From: Brachypodius melanocephalos
Taxonomy: Eukaryota > Chordata > Aves > Passeriformes > Pycnonotidae
NCBI GenBank assembly: GCA_013398615.1
Contig: VZSR01002420.1
Span: 1,853,624-1,917,623, forward strand
Length of the DNA: 64,000 nt
Direction: 5' to 3'
A program made the position numbers and the translations under genes. Numbering within the stretch: the stretch's first letter is position 1; each line of letters starts with the position of its first letter. Shown here piece by piece: positions 1 through 13,275 of this stretch. The notes below the pieces were generated by a model, which saw nothing but the letters and a program-made list of their open reading frames with translations, did no database searches and was not told the DNA's origin.

Positions 1-200
1 GGGCTTCCCCCGGGCAAAAGCAATAAAGCGGGTAATTAGACTGCTAAAGACGGATGTAAATAACGGGGAGGAGGCGGCGGTGACAGGCGTGCGACCCCCC
101 CGGGGATGAGGAAAGGAGCCCCGCAGTGCCCGCCCCGAGGCTCTGTGAGGGGTGCCCGCTGCCCCGGCGGCCGGAGGGCACCGGCAATGCAGGAGGGACT
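1..200. other. CpG-rich block at window edge
   Basis: CpG dinucleotides are dense from about 60 to 190, unlike the following 2 kb, which is GC-rich but CpG-poor. The first 60 bases hold TAATTAG and an AATAAA. This may be the edge of a CpG island or the 3' flank of a gene left of the window. Human gene order would make that POU4F2, but none of its coding sequence is visible. Confidence 0.5.
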
Positions 201-2519
201 CACCACCCATCAAGAGAATCCCCTTGGCCCTCGGAACTCCCAGGGCGTGCAGGGCAAGGGCCAGGGCACAGGGGCTGTGGTGAGGGGATTGCTGCAGGTA
301 TCAGCAGCCTTTCAAACCCCGCTGCAGCCCGACAACCCCTCCACTGGGCCTCCAAGTGCCCTTTCACACAAGCTTCTGTCAAAGGGGTGTCTGCTTCACC
401 CCACATCCCAGGGACACACGGACACCCGAGGTATTTTTCCTAGAAGTGTGATGTGTACGCAGCCACATGTGTGATCCAGCTCTGCACAGCTCTAGGGCAG
501 TGAGCCCGGGGGTGCTTCCCATCAGAGCAGGGTGGGGCACATCCAGCCCTGGCCCTCACATGGCAGATGGCTGCTCCTGACCAGCTGGACACAGCTCCTG
601 TACTTTGCATGCCCTAGCATGAGGTGTCCTAATCCTAGAGACCTGTCCTAGAGGCACCACTCCTATTACTGGTCCCCAAAGCTCTCTGGGCTGAGGAAAA
701 CACCCTCAAGGCAGTGAGTGAAAGCACCACCGTGGGTGGGCAAAAGCATGAGGAACAAAGAGCCACCAGGCGGCCCGAGGGCGATGTGATGAGCTGTCCT
801 TGCAGATGTGCCATTGGTGATTGTCACCAGGAGCACGCAGGAGCTGCAGTACAGGGGCACATGGCCCTGAGCTGGCTGGCCCCTGTTTGCTTTGTCCATC
901 TGTGTGTGGCATTTGCGGACAGAGTCTTCTCAGGGTGTGTGTGGGCACACGTGGGTGTCCTGCTGCATTTGAGGAAGGCTTGTTGTGTGATGGGAAGCCC
1001 TTTCTTACCCATCTTTTCACTCACTCATAACTTTTCTCTTGCCTGTGGTGCCACATTATTTTGGAGGGAAAACCATGGAAGTAGGCAGGATAAATTTTGA
1101 GAATGCACATTTCTTAGAGAGGACAATTACAGGGAGATAGCTTTGTTGTATTGAACAAAGCCATCCCAAACATTGACTTGCTTATGCCAGATGGGAGGGA
1201 AACCCATGGATGAGTCTCATGTTATGACCATGCCAACATTTTATAGCAGCAGTGGCCACAGCCTTTACAAAAGTAAAAAGCAGTTTGGTTTCTTGCCATA
1301 TTTTGTGGGCAGAACTTGTGGATGTGCAGCAGCAAATGAACCATGTCCTATTCTCACCCTGGACACCCTTGAGGGGGGTTTTCTGGCAGTGACACGTGTG
1401 GCAATGCCCACTGGGCAGCAGCAGGGACCCCCTGGGCCAAAGAAGGGTGTGATGAGCAGGTCTTGTGCAAACCTGGGCATAATAAAAGCCTCCACCCTAC
1501 AGGTACAAACACATAGACACAGCAGATGTTATGTAAAAAAAAGCAAAAGCTGTCACCTTTTAAAATAGTTTTTACATTCTTAGTTGTAAAATTTCTTTAC
1601 TGATTGCTCTTCCTTTTAGAAACACAGATTCTTAAAGAATAGGGTCTTAACATGCAGCATCTTTAAAAATGACTGTGACCCTCCCAAATTTCTACTCCGA
1701 AAAGTGTCTTACCACCCTCCCAGTGAAGCTGAGGGATCCTTGGAGGCCACCCAGTTCAGGCCTGCTGGAGCCTGGGGTGGCAGGGCAGGTCAGCATCTCC
1801 TGGCTGTGCCTGCAGCGGGGAATGAAGCAGGGCAGGGCACCAGGCTGAGCAGCACACAGAGCTCTGCCTGCCCTGTGCTGGCTGGAGCCAATGAACCCCC
1901 CTCCCCAGCAATGCCTGGCTGTGGGCTGGGGCAGCGTGTGCTCCAAGCAGCCTGTTCAGTGGTGCCCACGCTGTTTTTGGGAGGCAGGGGAATAGAGGAA
2001 GAGAATCAGCCATCACGCAGCACTGCCTGGCCCTAGGCTGGAGAACGGCTCCCAGCTGGTTCTGCAGACCAGCAGGGATGCAGCCACCAGAGACCATCCA
2101 CCACTTACCTTCTCTCTCTGTAAAGCCTGTCTCCTGCTGGGAGGTTGGGCTGTGTTTGGCCTGGACAGGAAGACCAGAGCCTCTTCCCCCACCCAGCTGA
2201 GCTGCTTTGTCTCCCTGAGCCAGGCAGCAGCACTTCCAACTCGTGGAATAGTATGGATTAGAGTCAGGCAGCTGATGGGCTCTTGCCCCCACACAGGGTT
2301 TCCAGTCAATGGCATCAGAACTCGATGAGGTTCTGGCCTCTCCAAGGACCCTACTGCCTGTCCTTTGGATGATCCCAGAGCAGCCCTACATCCCAGTGGC
2401 CCCACACGTGTGCAGATGAACAGGGACAGCTCAGGCATGGGATGGAGCCATAGGGCTGCTCTCCTAGGCAGCCCATGGGGATGGAGCAGGAGGCAGTGCT
2501 GGGAGGGTGGGGAGAGGGT
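201..2519. other. GC-richer non-coding stretch
   Basis: This stretch has GC-richer base content with overlapping ORFs of 65-178 codons on both strands. The largest is a 178-codon minus-strand ORF at 1756-2292. None has a recognisable domain, the frames overlap each other heavily, and no clean splice structure was seen. I therefore regard the ORFs as chance products of low stop-codon density. Confidence 0.6.
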
Positions 2520-2760
2520 TTTCCTTCTTTTAGACAGCTGTTAAAATGTTTTCATTTAATCAGCCGCAGCACGCAGGGCTCAGTTAAACAGCTGGCACCC
2601 GGGCTGATGCGTGGGGATGTGTAATTTTGATTCCTACCTTTCTGTTTCAAAGCTGTGTCGTTTTCAGCACTTTGATCCAGAGACTAAACTTATTGTGGCA
2701 TATTTATGTATATGACATTTTCGTTTTCTCCTTTATTTATTTATTTCTGTGAAACACAGC
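2520..2760. promoter_or_regulatory. Candidate regulatory block with paired E-boxes
   Basis: Two CAGCTG E-boxes lie at 2535-2540 and 2589-2594, 54 bp apart start to start, with TTTAATCAG and GTAATTTTGATT motifs between and after them. The text changes sharply here from GC-rich to a mixed, motif-dense style often seen in conserved non-coding elements. Function is inference only. Confidence 0.25.
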
Positions 2761-4090
2761 ACTGACAAGGTTTCTAGTGCCGAGGCAGAGGTGCTCTCTG
2801 AAGGAAAACACACAGTCCAAACTCCAGTGTGTGCTGCAAGAGCCCTCTTTTATACATGTCACAGATTCCAATAGCAGGAGCAGTGACAAAGTGTGGAAGA
2901 GCTCATGCGGGAAAAGGAAAAACCAGGCTGGGGGTGTGACAGCATATTTAATATTGCATTTCAAAGGATTGGTTTTTTAGTTTTATAAGGATGCATCTTT
3001 CTAGAGTTTTACAATTCTTTCAGGGTCACAATGGCAACTTAGTGCTTTTACCCCTCCCTGATAGCAGCACATTGATCCCCACAACATTCCCAGGAAGTAG
3101 GGATGTGCTGCTATCCAACCTTACAGCAGAGGAAAACAGAAAAATTCAGAATGGATGAAGAAATGGAAAGAAGTTCCCCAAGTGCTAAGATCAGGCCTGG
3201 GATCAACCCTGTCCCATCTAAAAACACCTCCAAAAAAGCGAATCAGTACCTCCCTTGAGTATCTCACTCCTGGGACACTGGCAGTATGAGATACTCTATG
3301 AAATGCCCGTTTCACTCAGAAGTACAGCAGGTTTTTAAAGCTCAGCCTCAGGTGTACTGCAGAGGAGAGGTGAAAGCTGACTTTCCTGAATTTGGGCCTT
3401 TATGTTGGGTTCTCTGGTGTCAAATAAGGCACAAACTCTGGCTGACATCAGAGGATGGAGCATTAATAAATCCTCTTGCCTGGGGCTTTCAGTACATGTG
3501 ATTTTCTGCCTTTTCCCTTGTGTGGGACACACATGGGGTCTGTCACCTCTGTCATCCACTCCACTGTACAAAACCTGGGGGGATATATCTACAGCTAAAC
3601 CCCTTCCCCATCTGTTCCACTGGCCTGAAGTGGGCTTAAAACACTTTTTAAACTGGTTTGAGACTGGGGAGGTGCAAACAGAGGCATCAGCAGACAGCCA
3701 TGTGGAGTGTGGTTCTCCCAGGAAGCCAGGTCCCATCCATGACTGAGCCCACCTGAGGAAGAGATGCTGCTCATGTGGACATTTCAGCGCCTGGGGCACC
3801 TCCTTCACCCTTTCCTGCCTCTCAGACAGCTTCTGTTCCAGCAATCCTCATCCTCCCAATGCAGCAGCAGCCTGAATGCAGTGCTGAAGGCCAAGGGTGG
3901 CATTTATTACATGGGTCCTCCTGTCCATGGACACATGTGAACATAAACACCCATCACTCACATGGATGCAGGACAACTCGTTTCTGCAGAAACATTTTAA
4001 ACATCCTCAGCACCAGTTTTAGAAGGTCTTGGGTCTCACATTAAGAGAGCCCCAACATGTTAAAAATTTAACTGGGAGAACCCAAAAGGT

Positions 4091-4097
<7 letters not shown>

Positions 4098-4123
<26 letters not shown>
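4098..4123. repeat. Homopolymer A run, 26 bases
   Basis: A run of 26 A residues follows a short A/T-rich leader. No processed gene copy could be recognised to its left, so I treat it as a simple repeat. Confidence 0.95.
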
Positions 4124-4124
<1 letters not shown>

Positions 4125-7100
4125 TTACTCCTTGAATAGCAACAGAGGAATTGCTGGGGCTGGTAATTTCTCAACTTTAGAAAAGACTGTTTGACCCATA
4201 CACCTCCAAACTGAACCCCTGGGCAGTGCTGACATCAACTCGCCCTTCACCCATCCAGATCACTTCTCTTCTTTGTCTCTATGGGTGTTTGTGAGCCAAG
4301 TCTTCTTGCCCAGAGGAAATCATCAGGTGGCTGGCCTGCTTACTTGGGTTTTGTGCCAGATCTCAGTGAGATCTCAACCAGGTGCATGTTTTAGGCATGA
4401 CAATCTTTGAACAATCCCTGACTGAACAGAGAAAAATCAGAAGCTTTTCTCACATAATGGTACCTGACATCCAAAGGAGGAAAACCACCTGCAATTACAG
4501 GAGAAATATAACACTGAATGTTATTAATTTTCAGTCCAGGCTTTCTAGGAAGAAGATGTTGCTCCACCTTTCTTCTCATTTCAAAATTGCAAGTCTTGCC
4601 TTGATCTGGGAAAGCACTGAGCTCAGATTACGGGCAAATACGATAAAGCAACATCTCAGAACACGTGTAGTTCTTTATTTTGAGGTACCTGTAGGCACTT
4701 TTGGCTGGCATTTCATCATACCTCAATCTTCTTTCTACCGAGGCAGAATCACCCTGGTACACTGTAAAACAACATTGCTTGCCTCCTTACACCCTAGGCA
4801 GTGAGCTGTAACTAAGATGCACACGTGGAACCTGATTTTTGTTGTGTCAAACACCTCTGCAAAGCCAGCTGCACGGCAGTGTCACATATATAAGCCATTG
4901 TATTGCCCTGCTGACATCCCCTGATTAGAAGTACCCCGCTTTTTTTAAGCTGAAAATCCTCCTGGAGTACAAAACTGCCATAAAAATAAAAATTGCAATT
5001 ACAAATCTTAACCAAATACACAGTATTTATGTGTCCATTTCAATATTACATTTCCATGGCAAGTTTTTCCATTGTGTGCTGTTCAGTCATGTTGGGGTAA
5101 TTTGTTAAATAATGTAGAGGCACTTCATCATGGAACAGCATCTGAGGTGATTTACAGTTCCATCTTTTAGCAGCACACCTGTAAATCGCTATAAATAATG
5201 CTAACCCCTATGAAGGAGACATCAGGGTGCTCCCAGACAGAGGGAATTGACGGGGAAGCAGTTGTGGATGATCCTGGGTAAAAGCACTGCCACTTGGGGC
5301 TGTTCCAATACACAGATCTGCACAGTCACAGCCAGGCCTGAAGGGGAAGTGGTGGGAGGTCCAATTGAATTGTGGAGTGGCAGAGTTTGGAAGGCATTTA
5401 GCAGCAGGCTGCTGTCCAGAGATCAGTGACATTCCAGGCTTAAGTACCTTTGTTTCTCTTGAGGCTGAAATGGAATTTTTACAGGTAAGGTGTTTGCAGC
5501 GAAGTTTAATTTGAAAGAGCTCCTCTACTTCTCATCTGTATCACATCTTCATCCAGCAGCAAGGATAAAACAAAGGAAGGCTATGAAGCATTGGAATTGT
5601 GCAGACAGAGGGGAGACTTTGAACGAAGGTGAAGGAAGGAAAAAATGAGTCTAAGGAAAAGTGGGGAAGAAAGCACAAATGAGGAAAGGATACAGTAGGC
5701 TCAAACCCATCAGATTTACTGTAATTTGTATTTGTGTGTCCACCCAAAGCCTTTTAGCTGGGGGGTGAGATTCTGACTTAGTTCTGCTATGAATATTCAC
5801 CTACCTGAAAAAAGATTTATTTCTTTTTAATGATGCAATACTGTATGTGGAAAACGGTGAGAAAAGAGGATCAAACTCCTAACCAAGGACAGGCCATGGC
5901 AAACCAGACAAAACATGGAAAGTACTTTTCCCAGATGAGTGATCATCATGCAGGGAGGCAAAAAACAGCTGAAGACGGCAGGAGCCTGTCAAAGTATGGA
6001 ATAAACCTTTTCAGCTCATAGTGCTGTTATGAACACTTGTGTTTCAATGGTGTTGAAGATGATTTCCAGGTAGAAATTCAAAAAGTTCCAGTACAGAGAT
6101 CAGGAAGCATAAGTATGGTGACTCATAATTTGGGGCTGCCACATGCAGATTTTTACTTCAGCTTGCAATACCTGTGAAGACCTTGAAGCCTTTGCTTCAG
6201 AAGTGAAGAGCTGACCTGTCCTTCTGTTACAGGAGAGCTGCCACAGGAAGGAGCTTTAGCACACACCTGGAACAATCTTCAAAGGCTCAGAAATCACAGG
6301 AAAAAGTAGAAGAGCTTTCTCTTACCTTCTTTGAACACAGCTCTGACCTGTGCCTGAGATGAGACTGAACCAAATTCATTCTATTTTAGAGGTGCAAAAG
6401 CCTCTTCCTGGCTCATGTAGTCAACACCACAACAGGCTCATGAATCTGGGTTTGGTTCCACAGACTCTTTCAGATGATGAAGACCACTAGGTATTTCCAG
6501 CACCTTTTTCCTTTGAAAAAATAGTTAAGTCCAGTCTCACAGTCCTGAAGATATTTCACTCTTGTCTGATATTAAGAAACATACAACAGGGACTGCAGAA
6601 ATGAATCACAGCACTTGATGGTGAGATTAAACCCAGCAGCTTTCAAGGGAAAAGTGCATTGTCTCAGTGATGGAAATACCCCAGCTCCCTACAGTGGGAC
6701 GTGGGATCCATGAGAAACAGAGAGGGTGACTAAGGCAAGCATACTTCTTGCAAATATATTAGTTTAGATTTTTTAATCTTTTACTTTCCTCACCTTTACA
6801 GCTTGCTTTTTATTTACTTTGTATAAACTACGAAATTTTGTGGCACAGATAGTTTCAGAAAGTTATTTTCTAGGCAGATCCCACAATCCTGAATTTTCTA
6901 GTCAGGAAGAAGGAGATAAAACCCCTAGAACATGACTTATATGAGTGACCCCACCCAGGAACACTGATTAAACATCATCTCCAAGGTGGTTTGGTGTGTG
7001 TGGAAGTGCAGTCTTGAGCAGGTGTTCATGTTTCTGCCAAAAAGTGCAGAACCTGAATGTGTTGGTGATGTTGCCCTTCAAGAACAGAGGTTCGTAGAGG

Positions 7101-10046
7101 CGAAGTAAAAGCAAAGCCCTAATTCACCAAAATATTCTAATATCACAGAGCTCCTTTGAGAGTATCAAGGCTCAGCAGATGTGAAAGCTCATTGCAATTC
7201 AGAATGTTAAAGTCAAAAGGGTTGCTGTAGGAGAGAAGCAACCAGGAGATGGAAAGCAGGTAATCCTGAACTTCTCTTATCATAAATAAATTTTGCTTTA
7301 AGCTGTACTGCAATCAGCCAGCAATGCTAAGGAAACGTTTTTCCTGGTACTTGTGGGGGAAGTGAGCGTCTAATTTCCTCAGCCAAGTGACACAGAGGAG
7401 CCAGGAGGCAGACAAACCTTATGAAAGCAAAGAGCAAAGAATGACAGTGACAACCAGGCTTCAGGGAGGGCTCCTTGAAGATGTTTTTAAAGGCATTGCT
7501 ATGGTTAAGACCAGATTTAAGTCACTACAACTGTAAACTCTGAGCTTGTGGCCAGATGGGACAGTGTTTTCTGACAGTCCAGGAAGACCAGGAGCAATGT
7601 TGCCAGGGATAGAACAGCTCAGTGCAGGAGACAGCAGCCTTTCAAAGCTGATTTACCTCTGTGCATGGATAAGTATGTCCCAAATGAGGGGCTGCATGTG
7701 CCAGTTACAAAAGCTGCCTCCCAGAAACAAGGGCTACCTCTCATCTGTCTGTCTGGTGTAGGAGATCTCAATCCTAGATGGGTTTGGAGGTGAGTAGGAG
7801 TCAGGAGCTACTGCCACTCCCAGACACTCCTCTTAGGATGCCCAATCTCTGGCTTGTCCATGTGCTACTGAAAACCTGCTGTGCACTGGTTTTCTGTCTC
7901 ATGTCTCCCATGCTGCAGGAGACCAAGCTGCAGAACTGAGCTGGAGAATGAGCAGCTGCTGGGACTACTTGAGACTTGTCCCCCCTCAGGATCCTCCTCA
8001 GCTCCTGGAGACTCCAGGCCTGTGCCAAAAGAGGACTCACACAAGGAAATACCCATTAACATGTTTATCTTCAAAGACAGCACACACATTCTATTGACTT
8101 GTAAGCATTTGTGCGGCAAATATAGAGGGATTATGAAGTTATGTTGTCAAAACAAAACACGGGTTTGTTTAAAAAAAAAGAAAACAAGTCGTCATTCTCT
8201 TTTTGTAGGAGCTCTCTTCAGACATACCTGCCTGAATCTCAGGATAAAGTCCTTGATGCACACCACTTCTGAGGGCTGAGTCCTAACCTTGTGAGTCATA
8301 GCTGAACCTCACAGAACTACTCAAGACTTTAACCTACTTCTTGCATTTTTGCGTGTATATTATTGCTTCTTCCAGTTACAATCTACTTTTTCCTAGCAGG
8401 AAACTAACATGTGGCTTTAGTAATACCTATCATCAATCTTATTTATTCCATCTATTTCCAGGTAATTATATATAGAGAGTATTTCTTAGTCTATGTTTGG
8501 ATGGCCTATTTAGAGATGAATGGATTCCTTCTAGAATGGCAATGACCTTTCTGTGACTCAAACATTAATTTTCTAAATGGCATCACAGGTGAAATAACTT
8601 ATACATCATCATAATTAACAAGATGCACCCCATTAATGGTCAGAAAACATGCTTTTCATAATTATAAACAGAATCCTTTTTGAGATACAACCTTCCTCTC
8701 TGCTACAAATTGTTAGTCAATACCACTGGATACATCCATAGCGAAACGTACTAAAGCACTACTCAAAAAGCAACCTTAACTGTCAGCCTAACATATCCTA
8801 GGCACCCACAAAATGTAGATTTTAGAGACATTACACTTTATAACTATTCAGGTATTCATCTGCTATAATATGTTTGACAAGTCTGTGGTTTGAAATGGAG
8901 TTAAAGGCTAAATTGATCTGCCTGCTTTCCCAATTTTGTTAGAGTCAAATCTACCTGTGATTTCTGAGAGCATGGAGCAAAGTGTAAACTGCAATCCATA
9001 CTCTCTCATAAGTCCTCCTTCCTGACTGCAAATTAAGGGTTAAGGGACCAGGTGCTTTCTGGTAAAATTTGGAGGAAGCATTGCAAGGATAAAGAAGGAG
9101 CCAGGGTGGAGAATAACAGTGTTCCATAAGAGGAGCTCCTTAAATGAATTAAAGCACCTCTCATGAAAAGAGACAAAGGGCAGAAGTTCCATGACACCAA
9201 TGTGAGCTCTGATCCTGGCAGATCTTACGAGCAGGATTGTGTCTGACAAGAGATCAGCAAAGGGAAGTGATGCTGGGAGAGCACTGCTAATTCAGAGAGT
9301 GGTGATTTTTCTTCTGCAGCAGCCCTGGGTCGATACTTCAGCCAAGTACAGTGAGCACCAGGCTTTCACCTGGGCTGTGTGAAGCATTCACCGTGGCTGC
9401 TGCCGTGACCTGTGGAGCTCTGACTGCTTCCAGCAGCTGAGAGCTTTATTCTAGGATCCTGCCCAAACAATGATGTACAGAACAACGTCCTGCCTAACCT
9501 CCCAGCCCCATCAATTTGGAGGGGGAAGAGCCTTCGTTTTCCCACTGAAAAACTCTGCAAGGAGCTGAACTCTGCATTCTGCCAGACTGAGAGTTACTCA
9601 TCAGACAAATTGTTCCTCGGATGGGAGACAGATATATTTAGCACAATAAACATCATTTGCTCCCCAAGCTTCCTGACTGTCAAGAACAGAACCCACACTT
9701 ACCTTGCTATAGGATGATAATTTTTCCCTTATTTTAATTAAAAGCTGCATGATGTAAAAGTGTTAAAAAGTATGGGAGAGTTAATGCTGTAGGGGATTAA
9801 TTCATGACCATTTTTCACAAGGATATCAGAGTTATCATGTAGTAATGAGTGCAGATTGGCAAAAAGATAGTGAAAATCACGGATGCTATTTAACATAAGT
9901 ACACAATAACTTTCGAGACACATAAACAGAACGTTCAGTTCCTGCAGAAATGGGGTACATGGGGTTAAAAACCATTAAGAATTTAGAAACTTGCCATTGA
10001 TAAATTGATAACTGTCTTTTCCAGAATATTGGTGTAGTTTATGTCA

Positions 10047-10080
10047 TTTTATTTTTGTACTTATTTTATTTTTGTACTTT
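10047..10080. repeat. 17-bp tandem duplication
   Basis: Two adjacent 17-base copies (ttttatttttgtactta and ttttatttttgtacttt) differ only at the last base. It is a local slippage duplication in AT-rich DNA. Confidence 0.9.
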
Positions 10081-11207
10081 TTTTTTTACTACAAAGGCCA
10101 AAGTCAAGTATGTAATTTCTTTTGACAATATTTTGATAAAAGAAATTCCAAATATCTAAAATTAGTAGTCATGTTATACTTACAAAGATTAGAAGAGTTT
10201 GTAGGTTAACAGGATTTTAAGCTATTAATTGCAAAACTGTGCTGGTTTTAGAATGTTTTTTTCTTATTTCATATCAATACTATTAACATATAAGGGGGAA
10301 ACTTAAGGGGTAAACAATACAGATGTTGTTTATATTTAATTCGTAGTTCTGTTTCTCTTTTTGGTTTCCATAAAATGTTGACCTCATTTTAGCACTCAGC
10401 AAAGAGATTTGTTGCCTATGTGTGTGCATAATTGCACGTGGGAATATTTCTATACAACTTACCAGCCCTGCAAAAGCCTTCTAAATTAACATTGTTATAA
10501 TAAGCATGGTGTTCAGACAATAAAGACCTATAAACAAAAGAATAAAATTATTGAGCTATTTGTATTTAAATTGTATGTATACAGCAGTTTGGATCAAAAA
10601 TAGTCTAATAAGAGCTGGTTAATGATACATTATTACTATTCTTTAACAGGGAGAAACCCTATTGTCACATGTCAACCAACTACAATCCTGAAGAAAACTG
10701 TGAATTGAGTTATTACTACGGCAAAAGCTAATGCTTGCTCAAACATCATCATAAAACCTGATTATAGGTCTAATGGATCTCGTTACAAACTCTGAGTCTG
10801 GAAACCTCCATTTAAAGAAAGGAATGGTTGGCTATTGGGAGTGATAAAGCTTTGCTTGTTTAGTTTAAAATAAGGGGTTTTCTAATATGTGAAATTAGGA
10901 ATCACCAATTTTCTTAAATAAAATTCAAAGGTTCCAAATATTTTGCAAAGGGATAACTTCCATCTTCTGTCCTCTAACTCTTCCTCAAGCCAACAGCAAT
11001 GGCAGCAGGCTCTGAGGACTCTGAGTCCTCTGAGGACTGTAAAGACCACAGATGTCAGTGGGTCTTGTGTGGAACCCTCTGTCAGCAGTTTCATCAGCTC
11101 AAAATGGGACACAGTTTTTCACACAGAGTCCAAAATCAGTGCTTTAGATTATTTAGCAGAAAGAACCCAAGCAGAATTTAAGTTTACCTGATGGTGTGAA
11201 GTGCAGA

Positions 11208-11400
11208 GTCACAGAATGGGTCAGGCTGGGAGGGACCACATCTGATCCCACCTCCAGGCAGGGTTATCCCACAGCACATGGCACTGGATTGCATCTAGAT
11301 GGATTTTAAACAAATCTGGTTGTGTTTGAGTCCAACCTGTGGTAAAGATTGGACCAAAATTGCACCACAGTGTTCCACCCAGGCTGGATCTGTTCTAGGC
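11208..11400 (-). mobile_element. CR1 LINE 3' fragment, minus orientation
   Basis: On the plus strand this begins 'cacagaatgggtcaggctgg' followed by 'gagggaccacatctgatccc' and 'attgcatctagatggatttt', the typical inverted start of a CR1 3' end. The match fades after about 11400, so the right border is approximate. Only the last 190-200 bp of the element are present. Confidence 0.8.
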
Positions 11401-13034
11401 ATTGATCTGATCTTACAAGGCATTGAGCATCTCTGATTCCCATTCATGTTTAATATCTTAACAGGAGGATCTTGACACTTTGGAAGATACTAAGCAATGG
11501 GAGCACAAAGTAAAAACTTTCTATTCTACTAGTCTTTGTCTTTTTTTTTTTATTATTTCAATGACAGATGCTTTTTTTAATAATAGCATTTTAATGACAA
11601 AACCCTTGCTGAAATTCCTACTTTGTTGCACTACTCTTCAAGGATCTTCCTGTACTCATTTTACATCAGCTTGTCTGTCAATAAGCAGGCAGCCTCTAGA
11701 ACAAAAAAACAGCAAATAGAAAAATATTAAAATGTCAGAAGTTTATGTATATACATTGATATCCACATGTTTTATATACGGGGTTGGCATCTGATTAATC
11801 AGATTTGTTTCTGTCTCAAAGGCTTATTTTTGTAAATTAAAAGTAATTACACAATCAAAGGCAATTAAATTCCAAAACTGGGAATATGTGTAAAAAAACT
11901 GAGGGAAGTGTGAATTCATTTACGAGCAGGAAAAATATAATTATCTAGACATAATAAGACAGAGATGATGTGTAATTGCCTGTCAAAATCAGGTTAAGTA
12001 TTGATAGCAATGACATTTGGTAAAAATCAGCAGATTGGTATAAAGTCTGTGGATTAAGAGCAAATACTGTACCAGGAAGATCTAGAACCGGTGTCTTGGA
12101 CAGAGGCTCACAGAGGCTTTGGGGTACTGGTTTCTTTACCATGTTCTGTTATTTAAAAAAAAAAACAAAAAAACCCCAAAAACGTGCATGAGTGTTTTAG
12201 ACTTACAACATTTTTAATGGTTACAAGGCCTAAATGGTTTAATTAAAACACATGACCTACAGTAAAAAGAGGTTCTACAAGAGAAGGAAGTCTAAAAAAC
12301 ACAGAGGTGAGTCACATAAAACATAATCCTAGAAATGCAGAACTGACAGAGGTTTCTGCTCTCATTTCCTGCACTCCTGTGCAGCAGTTCTCCAACAGGA
12401 CAGGTCTGAGTGGGACCAGCTGGGAGCCAACATGAGAGATGCATTTGGGAGAAGACGACAGCCAAGACAGCACTGAAAGATGGCAGGCAGGAGGAACACC
12501 ATGCAGGGGGGAGAACTGAGCAGTGCAGGAAGCAAGAGAAGGCTGCCACCTCTCAGTGGGGTCTTTCTCAAGGGATGTGATCCAGGGAACAGGTGGCTGG
12601 GAGGCCATGGCTGGATTCTGCACTTCCTGACAGCCACAGAGTTCATTTGCTCCAGTGATGCTGTCTCATTCCTTCCTCACTCCATTTCCACACCAAACTC
12701 CCACCTCCTGGCTGCACTTTTTGCTCCATTCCCGGAATTCTCCAGCAATACATCTCCCTCTGCCTCGTTCCACCCACACCATCCCTGGGGCATTGTTCCT
12801 TATTTTGGGAACTACTGATCTGCTTCACCTCCTCAAATGAAGAAAGTGCACACAGATATCCAGTCCATCCCTGACATCTATTCTCCAAGGCTTCTGATGA
12901 AGGCTGTTTCACAACACCCCTAATCTCTCTGTTTCAGTGCCTCACAGCTGTATTGCTCGGTTCCTTCCCTAATACTTAAGATAAATATTTATTGCAAATT
13001 AAACTGATTTTTCTCTTGTTCTATCTTTTGCAGA
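11401..13034. other. Non-coding stretch with a GC-richer block
   Basis: About 12340-12830 is GC-richer than its surroundings and carries short overlapping ORFs on both strands. No protein domain was recognised, and it could be an unassigned old repeat. The rest is AT-rich. Confidence 0.5.
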
Positions 13035-13275
13035 CATGAAGAACAATGGAACACTGTCCTCTTTCAGAATAACTCCTTACAGCTTGAGAGACTATTTTTC
13101 TTTCTCTAATCTTCTCTTTTGGAGGCTAAGCAAACACAATCTCTTCAGCATCTGAAGTGAACTCATGTTTTCTTAACTGGATCCTCCTCAGTTTGTCACT
13201 ACCTCTCTGTACTGTGATGCCTAAAACTGGACTTTAGCTTTCAGTCACAGCAATACTAATGGTGTTTGTACAGCA
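13035..13275 (-). mobile_element. Old CR1-type LINE fragment, minus orientation
   Basis: Plus-strand text includes 'tttggaggctaagcaaacac', 'aactggatcctcctcagttt' and 'ctgtactgtgatgcctaaaa' followed by 'ctggac'. This is the degraded form of the CR1 3' region that normally reads as sinking-fund style 'tgtggtgcccaaaactggac'. Divergence is high, consistent with an ancient copy shared with other sauropsids. Borders are approximate because similarity is patchy. Confidence 0.7.

Larger units (their letters stand above)
2761..11207. other. Non-coding stretch, nothing recognised
   Basis: This stretch has mixed composition with scattered ORFs of up to 169 codons (3335-3844, minus), none with a domain or splice context. 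It contains the A26 run and the 17-bp duplication listed separately. No interspersed repeat could be named. Confidence 0.55.

Noticed and set aside
22..28. AATAAA at the left edge as a poly(A) signal for a gene to the left
   Set aside because: A single hexamer with no visible coding sequence or downstream GU-rich element is not enough to call a transcript end.
1756..2292. 178-codon minus-strand ORF, the longest in the window
   Set aside because: It sits in GC-rich DNA where four frames are open at once. No domain, no splice context and no family resemblance were seen.
3335..3844. 169-codon minus-strand ORF
   Set aside because: Composition looks random, plus-strand ORFs overlap it fully, and there is no domain or exon border.
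4382..4804. 140-codon plus-strand ORF
   Set aside because: No domain and no supporting promoter or splice signals; a shadow ORF runs on the other strand. Treated as chance.
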